55,011 bases of DNA from Acanthaster planci (taxonomy: Eukaryota; Echinodermata; Asteroidea; Valvatida; Acanthasteridae), in assembly GCF_001949145.1 (NCBI RefSeq), contig NW_019091645.1, positions 5,134 to 60,144 of the forward strand, written 5' to 3'. Positions 12,060-24,600 of the stretch are shown here, piece after piece; positions within the stretch are counted from its first letter, which is position 1; every line of letters begins with the position of its first letter. A model generated the notes under the pieces. It made no database searches. It was given only the letters and a program-made list of their open reading frames with translations, and was not told where the DNA came from. The position numbers and the translations under genes were made by a program.

Positions 12060-15000
12060 TTAAAAGGGACCAAAGGTTGAATGAAAGTGTGGTCCCATTG
12101 GCATGCCAACCTTAAACGGTCGACCGTCTGGAGAAGCACCCTGTGATAACAGACTATCCAGACGCATGTTGTTACCAAATGATTGCGGGTGTCTGGATCC
12201 AACATTACCTCTTAACGAGGCCATTCCATCATCCATCTGGATGGCTGGGTTACCATGGAGATGCATAGGTGGCAATCCCAGAGGCGGATCGTTGCAGTGG
12301 CCCGGCTGCGAATGCTGGTCATTGAAGAGGTTGAAGTTGAAGGGCGGGGGCGGGACGTTCACCCCGCTGCTGATCTGTGCCGTCTTGCTGAAGCTCGGGG
12401 GCTGGTGTTCGCTGAAGCCGGGAAAGTTCGGTCCAACATTCATGGGAAGGCTGCCTGGCCTGCCTGGCCCGAACATGGCATTGAACGGAGGGCCAATTTC
12501 AGAGTCGTTGCGGTTTTGGTGAGGTTTGTTGGACTGTGAGGGGCTGGGCAGAATGGGCCCTGGTAGGTGGGGCAGGTAAGTCGGCAGTTCGTTCCCGCGT
12601 AACCGACGGGACGTTGAAGGCGACAAACTGGACACGATAGAGGCATTGGAGGTGGTTGACGCTGGTGTGTTTTGGCTTGGTGTCATGCTGCTGGAGGAGA
12701 ACAGTGGGAGGAATGGTTCTGAAGAATCACTGGAGCGCTGTGAAGAGAATCCCGGCCAATTTGTTTGATCCTGTCCGCTGCTGTCTCTGTGTCTCAGGGA
12801 ATTGTCCATACCCTGCCCCTGACTTAGCCCGTGAAAAAATTGTTCAGAGTTTTGACTGCGTTTCCGCCCCTTGGATGATCCCTCGGGGAACCTGGAACCA
12901 CTCTGGGAAGTCTCAAATGACTGGCGCTGTGACTGCACAGAGCTCGTTAACGTTCTTTCACTTTGCGTTGTCCTGCGCATGGTGTTAGCATGTGAGGAGG
13001 AGACCATGGGTTGGTGCATTTGATGGGCCGAGGTTCGTGTGTCTACATTGCTGGCCGTGTGATGTGCATCCAGCGACATGTTCGGCGGGCGCTGGTCTTG
13101 CACTGGCATGTGAGAGAGTCCATGGTGATTCGGGTGCAGGTTGGCACGCTTGGCAGGGTTGCTCTGGCTTGGTGTGCTTGCCATCCTCTTCATGGCCTGT
13201 CCCTGCTGCTGAACATGCATGGTCTGAGCCTGGGATACACCATAGCGTGCTGAGTGGTCTATATCTGATTGGGTGTAGCTACCACTTTTGCTGTGCAAAT
13301 CATGGGACGGATCTGACACCTGAACCATATCACTTTGGCTTATATAGGCAGGTTGCGAATGCACTTGTCTGCCAGGTAAGTTCCTGCTATCTGGCCGGGA
13401 TTCACTTGCATTGTTCATTGCACTGGGCTCAGAAGATACTGGCTTTTGATTGTCAAACATGTTCAGATTGAACTCCATGGGGTCACTGGGGTCTGATGAC
13501 TGGCTGAGGAAATCCGAACCTCGGGCGGGTTGCAGAAAGTTCTGGAAGGAGTTGGATGCCTGGGTGGATCCCGAGTGGGTGTCCTCGTGGTGGAGGAACA
13601 TCTGGCCTTGGTTCTGTTGGAAGGTGTAGCGCTTGTCGTGCATGTTGCTGCCCTGCTGCTGTTGTTGCTGGGGCTGCTGCTGATGGGAAAGATTGACCAC
13701 TGGCGACTGTCGTGGGTTCCTCATGTTGCTCGGCTGGGTGGACTGAGTCTGTTGTGGATCAGATGGCATGCCATGACCTTGGAGGTCATGGAAGCCTGAG
13801 GGAGAGGTGTGATCGCTGATACAAGGCTGCATAGGGGAGCAATCAGGCTCTGAGCTACTACGTACAGAGTGGCTAGAGCTGTTGGATCCTCTACGACTGG
13901 GCTTCTTGGGCTTAAGTTTCTCCATTCCAACAGGGTTGGGATCTCTGTTGATGGGTACTGAGAAGGGCGATAAGTCAGTGGTTTGACTGTCCACTTGAGG
14001 GCTATGCTGAACTGGTAGTGAGGAACTTAAGTTACTAGCTGGCCGACTTACAGCCGTGGTGTCACTGACGTGTGAGGAATACATGGAGGGCATGTTGGAG
14101 CTATCTGGCTTGGAGGTAGTTGTTCGACTGTAGCCTTCATTATTGGATGGATTCCACAATGAGTGTACCTGTGCAACAGATGGCGAGGATGAGACAGTTG
14201 TAGGGAGGCTACTATCAGCTGTTGTCTGAGGTTTTTCTTTTACAACCTGCCTGCTGTCTCTTCGCTGGAACGTCATTACAAGACCAGAATCCTTGCGACC
14301 ACTGCGCTGGGAGCTCTGGGAGATATTCTGGACGCTAAAGGAATGCTTTTCCCTGGATTGATTGGTGTCACTCGCTGATGAGGCCCGACTGCTCTCACTG
14401 TCCCCATCCCCCTCGGCTAACCATGGATACTTGTCAATTAAATTGGGATTCAATTCCCGTTTGCCAATTTGATCCATATCGGAGGTGCTCACCACTTTAG
14501 CCCCTTTTCCTGTATCACTGCTGTCTGGAAGCCGTTCAGACTGCTCCTTCTGGCAACTTGATCGTCGCTTGCTCTTGGGAATCTTTATCTTCAGGGGAGG
14601 GATCGTCTTTTCAGCTGTCTTGAGTTTTGATGGTGGCTCAACAGAGGGGGTAGGGCTTGTGGGTCTCTTTGGTGACTCAGTGATCTCAGAGGTAAGCGTG
14701 CGGTGCAGAGTCTTGATGGAAAACGTCTTCCCAGTTTGGTTCTTCTTCCCTGTGGAATCCACAGATTTTCCCGATGATGTGTTAAGAGGGACAGACATTG
14801 AATTGGAGGATTCAATACTGGTTCTGGCTGTGCTTTCAGCTAATGACATGAGGCTCTGAAGTCCAATGTTCTCAAGAGGTTCTTCTCTGCTCTGACTGCT
14901 GCCCACATCAGCTCCCATATTGGGTAATGTCTTAGTTCTTCCATGGTCCAGTGCATCCTGGAGAAGATTCTGAGAAGATCCCTGGATATCAGGCGTCATT

Positions 15001-18000
15001 CGACTTTCAGCCTGCAAAGGATTTTGAAAGTCAGGGGTCCTGCTGCCCAGTCCTCCTGGGCTATCTACCCTGTGTCTTCTGTCCATGGCACTTGGATGCC
15101 AGGCCATACTCCCACCGGATTGTGGTGACTCCAAACTACCTATACCACTTGTTGCCGGTGTTACATGTACATCCAAGATGGAAGGACGCTGAGGGCTCTG
15201 GCTGACGCTGCTTGATGGATCCTGCAAGCCACGCAGGCCATCATGTCTAGGCAAAATGGTTTTGTTCAAATCCACTAGTGGAGGTTGATCTTGGGGCATG
15301 CTTGAAGTGGGCTCAGTGATATTCTGCATTGCCTCACTAGTTGGAAAAGAACCAGAATCAGAAATTTCTCGATTGAAGTTCAGAGGTGGGGATTCTTGAC
15401 TGGGTGTTTGAGGTGTGGAGGTGGGTTTACTGCCTATGTTGGATGACGGGCTCAACCACACTGGGGAAAACAATCCTGAGCTAGCAGGTTGGTTAAATGA
15501 TGCATCTGAGGCTTGAGATTGGCCAGGCAGCTGGATGGCTGCAGAGCCAGAGGTGGAGGGTGGCTGACTTTGGGACCTGACAGGTTGGAGACCCCTGGCA
15601 AGCTCCGATGCCTTTGAATGATGAGATATCCACCCTGACTGGTGTGCTACCTGAGTTGTGATTGGATCCTGCTCACTCTCGTTAATGACAGGGGTTGCTG
15701 TGCGTGATTCAGGCTTCTGAATGCCATTTTCAGGCATGGATGTATTGATGGAGAATATACTTGGGATTGGAGATATGAACCCTGGACCACTACTGTCTGA
15801 AGTTGCAACAGATGCCTGACTGACCGTTGGTGAGTCTAGCATAAAACCTGGGGCTGATGTCACAACCGGGACATCACTGACAATGCCTGGCTGGGTGCTG
15901 GTAGAGGATGCTATTGTCTGCTCTGGTGCAAGATTTGGGGCGGAGTCTATCCCATGTTGGGATGTTGCCACTGGCTGTCCAGTGCTGAGTGAGGAGATGG
16001 AATCCTGCAGACTGTTGAGGGCCTTCAGGGAGCCGACATCACTTTCGTTCTTGGAGAAATCAGTCTCATCCTCAATGTAGGTTGGCAGCCCACTTACACT
16101 CATTGAGCTGCTCAAGATATCGCTGCCAAAGTTGAAGGAGGGAAAAGTGGTGAATGCATTACTGGAATTAGTTGGGGTGGATTCCGTTGAACCACACACG
16201 GAACTACTACTGGCCACAGAAACGCTGGGGAGTTCATTTGCGCTTCCAGCAATAAGTGCCTCTGTTGAGAAGCTGGATGAAAGAGCTGCTGAGGCATGGG
16301 CATCAGTTTCCTTGTCATCACTACCGTCTGGTTTCTCCATCCAGCTTTGCAGCAGAGACTCGGCTATCATGTTAGCTCTCTCAATAGGAGAGCCTTCCAT
16401 AGATACATCAGACTTTGCTGGTGCAGCCTCCTCTGTTGAAGTGGCACTTTTTGAGTGGCTGTGATGATGGTGGTGGTGTTTCTTCTTTTCTTTATCCTTA
16501 TCTTTGTCTTTCTCCTTGTTTTTCTTTTTCTTTTTCTTCTTAGACTTGTGTTTCTCGTGACGATGACTGGATGTGTCCATGGCTTCTTCAGCTGAGGGTA
16601 CTACCCCCTGAAGTGGTGCAGTGAAGTCTCGGCCAAGTTGGATACCTGACTGTAGGGTCACAATACCTCCAACACCAATGGTTTGCTGGGCAGCAACACT
16701 GGGTTTGATATCCGATCCTGATGCGGGCATTTCACCAAAATTCATCACGGGCGAATTCTCGCTCATGGAGTTGGGAGAGAAGATGGACTCAGCTGCTTTG
16801 GCCAGGATGTCATTGTCTCGATCATTGCTGTAGTCTCCTAACTCCTCTTGGCTGCGGTCTGAGGACTCCTGGCCAGAGGTGAGAACGTTGAGAGGGGCCA
16901 GCATGCTGGAATCTCCAGACGGGTTCAGCCCACTTAATTCCTTTCCATCCTGGATGGATTGGGGCTCTTCTTTCGGTATCAGGAGATCTTGGCTGGCAAG
17001 AACGACACCCTGCTGAGAAGTTCCCTCTCCCTGACCAGCCTGAAGGTTGCTTGGGGTTGCCTGGGGCTGAGTGAAGCTGACTCCAGACTGATTGGCTGTG
17101 GTACCCTGCTGCGTATTGATGGACACAGCATTTTGGACGCCAGGCCCAGACATGATGATCTGCCCAGCAGTGTTGGCTTGCAAGACTCTGTTTCCCTGAC
17201 TCAGGGGGAGAGTTACAAAGTTTGGATTAACCCCTTGTGGTTGTTGCTGTTGGGGCTGCAGTGGCTGCATCACAGTCTGGGCTCCTGATGGCGCAGCTGC
17301 TGGGTTGCTCTGCTGCTGCAGGATGACTGGAATCAGTTGACCGTTTTGCTGGATGTAGACCAAGTTCTGCGTCATGACTGGTCGACTGACCTGCATTGGC
17401 ATAACTAGGTTCTGGGGTGACCCTTGGTTTGGCTTCTGTATCATAATCTGCTGGCCTTGTTGGTTGACGATAACATTCCCTTGATCAGGACCCCCTCCAG
17501 CAACTGGTAGACGGACAGTAACCCCGCCAGGGGGTGGCGTTGCTACATTCATCTGCTGCTGTGCACCTGCTTGGCTGACTGATGGTGAGCCTGTCCTAGA
17601 TGTCTCAGATTCAGTTTCAGAAATGTTCTTTGCCTTTGAGGAGGATTTCTTCTTTGATTTGGGGGTGCTTTCAACCCCTTGCATGATCTGAGCATTGACA
17701 CTGCTACCACCAGAGGCAGGCTGGGGCAAGATCATTGGTTGGGAGGATCGAGTGGCTGGTGCGGCTGAGGATGGGGCAATACGAACTGGTAGATTCTGGC
17801 CCTGGCGAACAGGAAGAGTTAGCATAATTGCCTGATTGGCTGTTTGGGAGGTGCTGGCCTGTCCAGCCCCAGGCACAAGGGGAACAATGTAACGCAAAGT
17901 CTGTAACTGGCCTGGGGCTTGTGCATTACCCCCCTGTAGCACCACAGTGCTCTGGTTTCCCGGTGTCGTGATGGGCGTGTTCACAGCTTGGGTGACCACT

Positions 18001-18646
18001 GTGCTATGCGCTGTAGGTGTGTCAGAGATGCTGGAGCTGAGTTGGGTGCTGGGTTGGTTTACTGTTTGCTGCTGTCCAGTTGTGATCTGTGTCTGGGACG
18101 TGGCGGCGTTAGCGTCGACCGTGACTTGATTCCCTGCTAGAGACTGTGGCACTGCTGGTTGATTTGTCAGCACCACTCCAGCAGGAGTGGTTTGCTGGTT
18201 TCCGGACATGGTCACAACCACTGATGTCTGATTGGTAGTGCTCTGGTATTTACTGACGGCAGGAACCAGGATGTAACCTGCACCGTTGGGGTTGGGCTGG
18301 AGGATGGCCATGCCTCCCTGGGTGCCCTGGATATTGCCAACTAGTGTGGTGGGTCCTCCTCCCACAACTGGAGTCTGCATCTGATTCACCCCCTGGACGG
18401 CAACGGTCACCTGATTAGGACCTCCTGGCAGGTAAGTGATGTGAGGCTTGGTCTGCATTGTGGCCACCTTGCTGCTGACCGACGACGAGCTGCTGTCAGC
18501 CTTGCGGGAGGGACGGGAGGTAGACTTGGGCTGGTCCACAGTCCCATTGGGATGCGCCTCCATGTCTTGGATGATCTCTTGATAGCGTTTGTTTTCTGCC
18601 CGCAGCTTCTCATTTTCCTTCCTGAGCTTCTTGATCTCTTCAGCAG
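12060..18646 (-). CDS. USF3-like gene, giant last exon
   Basis: 6587 nt that encode residues 144-2338. It begins with the zipper (AAEEIKKLRKENEKLRAENK). Low-complexity features follow in order: Gln/Thr/Val-rich segments; a Gln run near residue 605; a lysine-rich then histidine-rich block at about residues 838-875 (seven Lys, KDKDKDKE, six His); Ser/Thr/Pro-rich segments; a poly-Gln run near residue 1800; and a proline-rich C-terminal region near residue 2160 containing LPTYLPHLPGPILPSP. The frame is uninterrupted and ends in TAA at 12060-12062. Confidence 0.95.
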
Positions 18647-21600
18647 CTGAAATTGAAGGACATAACATTTCATCAAACTATATTGATTCAAAGATCACAA
18701 GTCAAATCACAACTTTCATACCAGCTTGCTAAGCCTCTTTTTCAACTCAACCTTTCATCATCACAAATGAGTTTCCTCAATGTAATCAAATCAGTTCATC
18801 ACTTCCAATCACAAGAACTATCTTTTTTATGATTGTCATAATTTCTGGAGGTCCATTTTTTGTGTTTCTAATTCTGGTACACTTCTTATTATACATGAAT
18901 ATATTTTCTTGAACAGCAGAAAGAAAATTGGAAACCACTAATTACAGGTACATGAAATTTACTTCCTCACTTTGAAGTGCAAAGTGGCTAAACCAAACTG
19001 AGCAGTGAATGCTTCTATAAAAGTACATGTACAGGCATTTCAAAACTAGAAAATGTGTTTTCTCCGAGAGTCACATTTCTGCTAAGGTTCATACTTAATG
19101 TACATGTACATGTATATACAGGCATTTCACGACTTGTCTTTCTCCAAACCAAATGCAAGGCTGCTACATGTATATCACATGAACTACAAGAATCTTTTCT
19201 CATTCTGACAATTTCTTACAATGCATGGACCATGGTTTCCTGTGATGACTTTTCAACTTGAATGAAACATGCAACCAAATGCGTACTGTAAGGGCTCCAG
19301 GGGTTAAATTCGTCCTGTTTAGGAACTGTTTATCATGTCAAAGGTCGCCTCTTGACCTTTCATTTTGTACATGTACTGTATATGTACATTTTGAAGCTGA
19401 CCCATTTTGCAGAGCTGATCATAATTGGATTGCCCTCAAGGGCGGATCCAGGATTTTCCCAAAGGGGGAGGGGGGTACAATGGTAAAATGCCCGGACCGC
19501 CTTGGGTTTGGAGCCATTTTGGATTCTATACACTCTATGATGCAATTTCAGGCAGTATGCCCCCTCTTTTCTTCTCACTCTCTCTTTTCTTCTTTTTTAT
19601 TCATTTATTGAAAAATTTTGAAAAAAAAAAGGGGGGGGACAAAGTTCACCGACCACTTCCCCTGGATCCACCCCTGGCCTACTGGTATTTTGAACAGACA
19701 AGTAGAGCAACTTGAGGAAAGTACTTCTGTCCTGCCTTCAAAAAGTAGAGTCACACTTCAAAGAAACGGTGACCCCCCACTCACCTTCAGGGTCTGAGGT
19801 ATTTGCAAGCAGCAACTTTTCACTCTTCTCGCGGAGTTCATCAATATACAAGCAAGCCTGCTCCAGGATCTGATTCTTGCTCTACAGTAGGGGGCAGAAG
19901 GGGGGCAGAAGGGGGACAGAAGGGGGGTAGGAATGTTACCAATACATCATGCAAAACAATTTTTATGCAGTCAGAAATCATCCGGGTCAAGTGCATAGCA
20001 TCACATTGATGAGTCAATGTTTGGGTTCATTACCGCCACTGTAAACATTTTTAGAAATGCACTTTTTCCAGAATATTTAGAATTGATTTTAACCTACATT
20101 ACATATGATTACTAAACATCAACTGGCAATTGATTGCCAAAAAGTTTAAGAAATGTGAACGAAAACTTTTGAGAAAGACCAGACGCAATGCTTGGTCAAC
20201 ACAATCAAGGACTATGTAATAAAACAGTGCTACTCAACTATTTGTGCAATCTCCCTGCAAAACTATTAAAATGAGCCAGTTTGGTGTTCCAACAGCACAT
20301 GCCCAGTATGAGGCTACCAGTATTTGATAACAGCTCAGCACATGCACAATTGGCTGTCCTATCAGTGCAGCTATACGGTAACTCAAGCCTGTGCTTTGCT
20401 CCTGAAAGACCTTGACCTTTTGAAGGTTTCTTCAACCATAAGGTGATTTTTATCATCATGCCTTCTCATCTCTTCTTCGATTTCTTTTTCATTGTGGGTT
20501 TGACCCATTTTATTTCCCTTGTTAAATATTGCTCAATATTTTTTTAGTGGATGGGAAGTGGCAAACCCCTATTCCTTGCAAGACCCATGTCAATTCAATC
20601 ACAACTCACCATTTTGGTGGTCTGGCATATTGGGATGATATCCCCCAGCTTGATAATGCCAATGTTAATCTTGCACTTCCGTCGCCGCTCAATCTCATTG
20701 TGCGAATCTCGCTTCTTCCGTTCTTGCCTGCATATATCAAATAACAGAAAAAAACACAAAGACACCATCAAAACACTTTGCACCATCTTGTGATGAATAA
20801 AGGACATAAATTGTACATGTTTCATGTACACAACCATTTGTACAAGCTAGCACATCGGTAAGAAAGTGCCTCTAAAGTCACAACACTGAACAATGTCCCG
20901 GCAAGAACATTGCTTGTTTTGATCTGGGACACGTGGTGTTCCTATTGAGAGCCATAGTTGTTCTTACGTGTAGACGGTGACAATCACGTGTATGCACAAG
21001 CAACTCAGGAAGAGTGTGTTCCTGACGGCAACTCAATGAATTTCTATCAAGAGACAGTTATCAACAACCAGTTGATGACAATGGAAACAGAAAATGTTCT
21101 AATGCCTCAGGGGCTCTGTTATGCTCTGCTGACACTTTGAGCAGCATTGTTTAAGTTTGACTGCCAGGCAGACCTACATGCCAGAGGCAGCACAGTCCAT
21201 CAGGTCAAAAAGTCTGATACACTTTGATCACTTGGCAATCAACAGCAGCCAAACAAACTGGCCATGTTGAGACAATGGGAGCTAGTCCCACTGAATGCCA
21301 CTGTTGGATCTTGTGGTGACTGGCAACCACAGACTCCCAGGCTGTTTGACCTGCGGGAGAATTGACCTGTTGGATCTTGTTACACTGGGCAGGCTAGCCA
21401 CTCTGACAAATGATGCAGACTGATGTGTTTGGCAGGGTTTCTAGCCAAAGTGGGCTGGGGATTAAGGATAATCTACGTACATGTACATGTATTACCATCG
21501 ATATAATAGTAATACGCTGATTTCGCTTGGTTGAGAAATACATGTAACCGTTGCCTGCACTGGCATGAATGATGCATGGGGGTGCAGTTGGGGGTGATGT

Positions 21601-24600
21601 ACATGGACCAGTACATGTATATTCATGTTGTATTGTGGTGTAACAATCAATGTTGTAGTCCTGACCATCACAAGACCAGAAACAAGACCAGAAACAAGAC
21701 AAGACACAAGACCAGAAACAAGACAAGACACCAGACCAAGCACAAGACCAGTCACAAGTAACAGGGTGAACAATGTCAAAGGAGTGGTTTTGTTTCAGTT
21801 CATTTGAATAGCTTGCGACTTCAATTCCTACTGGAGGTCTTACGTTGGTCTGAAGATGGCCTTAAGTGGTCTTAACTAAAACACTGGTAGCAATTTCATT
21901 AATGGTGATTGGTTGAAGGAGGAATGAGCAACTCCTCCAGGGCTTGGGCAAGTATTATAGGTATTTATATGAGGCACATCATCAATGAAGCAGGCTGCTT
22001 AGATCGTGGACTCGCTGGAGTATGCATGCCTTCGCATTCAAATATACATGTATCGTTCCGACCACAGGCTGTTGGTGTTGTCTGATGCTCTTTTGTTTGG
22101 GGAAGATTACAAAAGCTCACGAATTCCAGCAGACTTACCGCGTGCTGCATGGTTTGGACCCATTGGTAGGGACCTTAGCCTCCTAATAGCCAAAGGTATT
22201 TGCATTATGCCATTGGTTTTGAGCTTGATAACATGTATTCTTGAAATAAATTCTATACATGTACATGTACATGTGTATATCGGTATTATCGACATCAGGC
22301 CGCAGATACAGTGTACGTATCAATATCGGCAATTATGTACATGTACTGTAAGGTTCTAAGTACTTCACATTTTGAATGACAAGGAAAACTTTGGGATTTT
22401 GTAGACTCCCAGTCACTGAAAGATACGAAAAATTGCAGACTTCAGCAGCAAATTAATGGGCATGACTTACTGGGCATCCAAATCACACTCAGCAGATGAT
22501 AAGCCTTGCACAGCTCAACGTGCATGTCCAGTATGTGCATGTACATGTATACATATAGGCACTGCATTGAAGCATCATAAACATCATGCAACATGCTTTT
22601 TGTGCCAAATAAATCTGCTAGGTACCATACACGCATATACATGTTCACATGTATAAAGGCATAGAAGTTCAGAATTTCTGGAGTTGGCAGGTCAAATTCA
22701 CAAATGCTGGGTAGACAAACTCGCTGACCACAGTAATGCCATCACTGGTCATTTCAAGTGGCCCCCGCTGATGTTGATGAGCACTGTAATCACACAAAGC
22801 CCAACACAATGCTTTCTGCCATAAAAGGGGGCCATTGGAAATATCACCAGATCGGTCTCTAGTTCAGGTTTTCAACATCACCCTCAATCACCAGCAGAAT
22901 TGCATTGGCAAGGCATGTGTACGTCTGCCAGTACTGTCTCAATCCAGTCTTGAGCCAAGGCTAGTTTCGAAGGCAGACTGTGGTACTTACGAGACGTTGG
23001 TGTTGATGTTGTGCATCTGAAGCCCCATGTCCAGAGGAGTTGTAGTCAGCAATTGCTGCGTCATCACTGTCCAAAATAAAAACGAATCAGACAGATGGAA
23101 ATCATGTCATTAAATGCAGTTCCATAAAACTCAAGATTCCAAGAGCCCAGACTACATATGCCACTCACCAGCACAGATCTTGTCGCTGCCAACACCATAA
23201 ATTGTGAAGATATAAAATGAATAGCAGCGAATTACATGTATGCCCAATCAAAAATGAACATGCCATGTAGTTCTGGAATGCTCTGTTGGAAATGTGATAT
23301 TGAAAGGGTCAGACCATTTCCAGAGGTACATGTACATTGTACATGCATGTATAAAGTGAACCCACATTCCAATAGGGTTGAGCATGACTCAAATCCACTT
23401 TTGGAGTCAAGTCCGTCGCAAGTCCTTTCAAAAATGTCCCTCCACAAGTCCAGTCACAAGTCCCTTCACATGGCCAGTCATAAGTGACAGGGTGAACAAT
23501 AAAGTCAAGAATTTTCTGCTTTCTCAAAGTCAAATGCTGCTTTCTTCTGCTTTCTAAATTTTGTGTACAAAAACTGTATGTGACTGTACATGTACTGTAG
23601 GCCTACATTTACCGTACATCGACAGGTATCTTTGGCATAATGATACATGTAGGGCCTACACGCACCATGCCACTGTAATCTTGGACTGGTCCCTGTCCCT
23701 ATTAGTTTATTCATAAGCCGTGAGACGTCTGGGCACTATGTACATGTAGGGAACGGAGACCTGTGCGATCTCCGCAGTGCGGAGCCGGAAGAAATCAATA
23801 CTGTGATATCGCAAAGGAAAAACAGGAGGGGAAACGCTAGCAAATGTTACTTTCAAATTGAGTTAAACAGTGAAAATGAATTCTCATTCCTAATTTGGGT
23901 TCATATTTATTTGATTAATTGTGCAGAAATGATAAAAAATATTTATTTGTTTTATAAATTTTTTTTTGACCGAGAATTGCGATTTCCGCTTTCTACCCCG
24001 AAATCCGCGATTTTCGCGGATTTTCCGCAAAGCGGACAATTCTTGACTTAAAGTGAACGATGACAAAAGAATACTTTTGTCAAAATTGATTTGAGTAGCC
24101 TGTGAATTGGCTTATTAAGACTGAATGACTTGTGATGGACCTGTGATGGACTTTATCTCGTACAAGGACTTAAATGTACAGGACTTGTGGTGGACCCGAA
24201 TACAACACTGTCCAACTCAAGTTTTGAAAGCACCAAGACTGTTTCCGACTTTTGAAATGCTTCTTAAAATAATAAACAGAAATAATCAAGGATGGGTTCA
24301 GAGTTAATTATCTGAGCTGCCGTGGATATTTGACAGTGGCATACATGTAGTCCAATGAGCTGGTTCAGTATTTCAACAGCATATATGTACATGAAAGCCC
24401 AAAATGAACTGGGATATAATTGAGGATGGGTTCACAGTCAAATATCTCTGTCGTGGATATTTGACAGCGGTGTAGTCCGATGAGCCAGTTCAGTATTCCA
24501 ACAGCATGCCCAAATGAACTGGTTCATACATAGTACATGTACATATATAAATACATATAATGTTTATGTACATGTACCACCACTGCCCAGCCACAGTGGA

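Noticed and set aside
12103-18129. Many plus-strand open frames opposite the USF3-like last exon
   Set aside because: They are antisense shadows of a 6.6-kb coding exon with clear domain identity on the minus strand.
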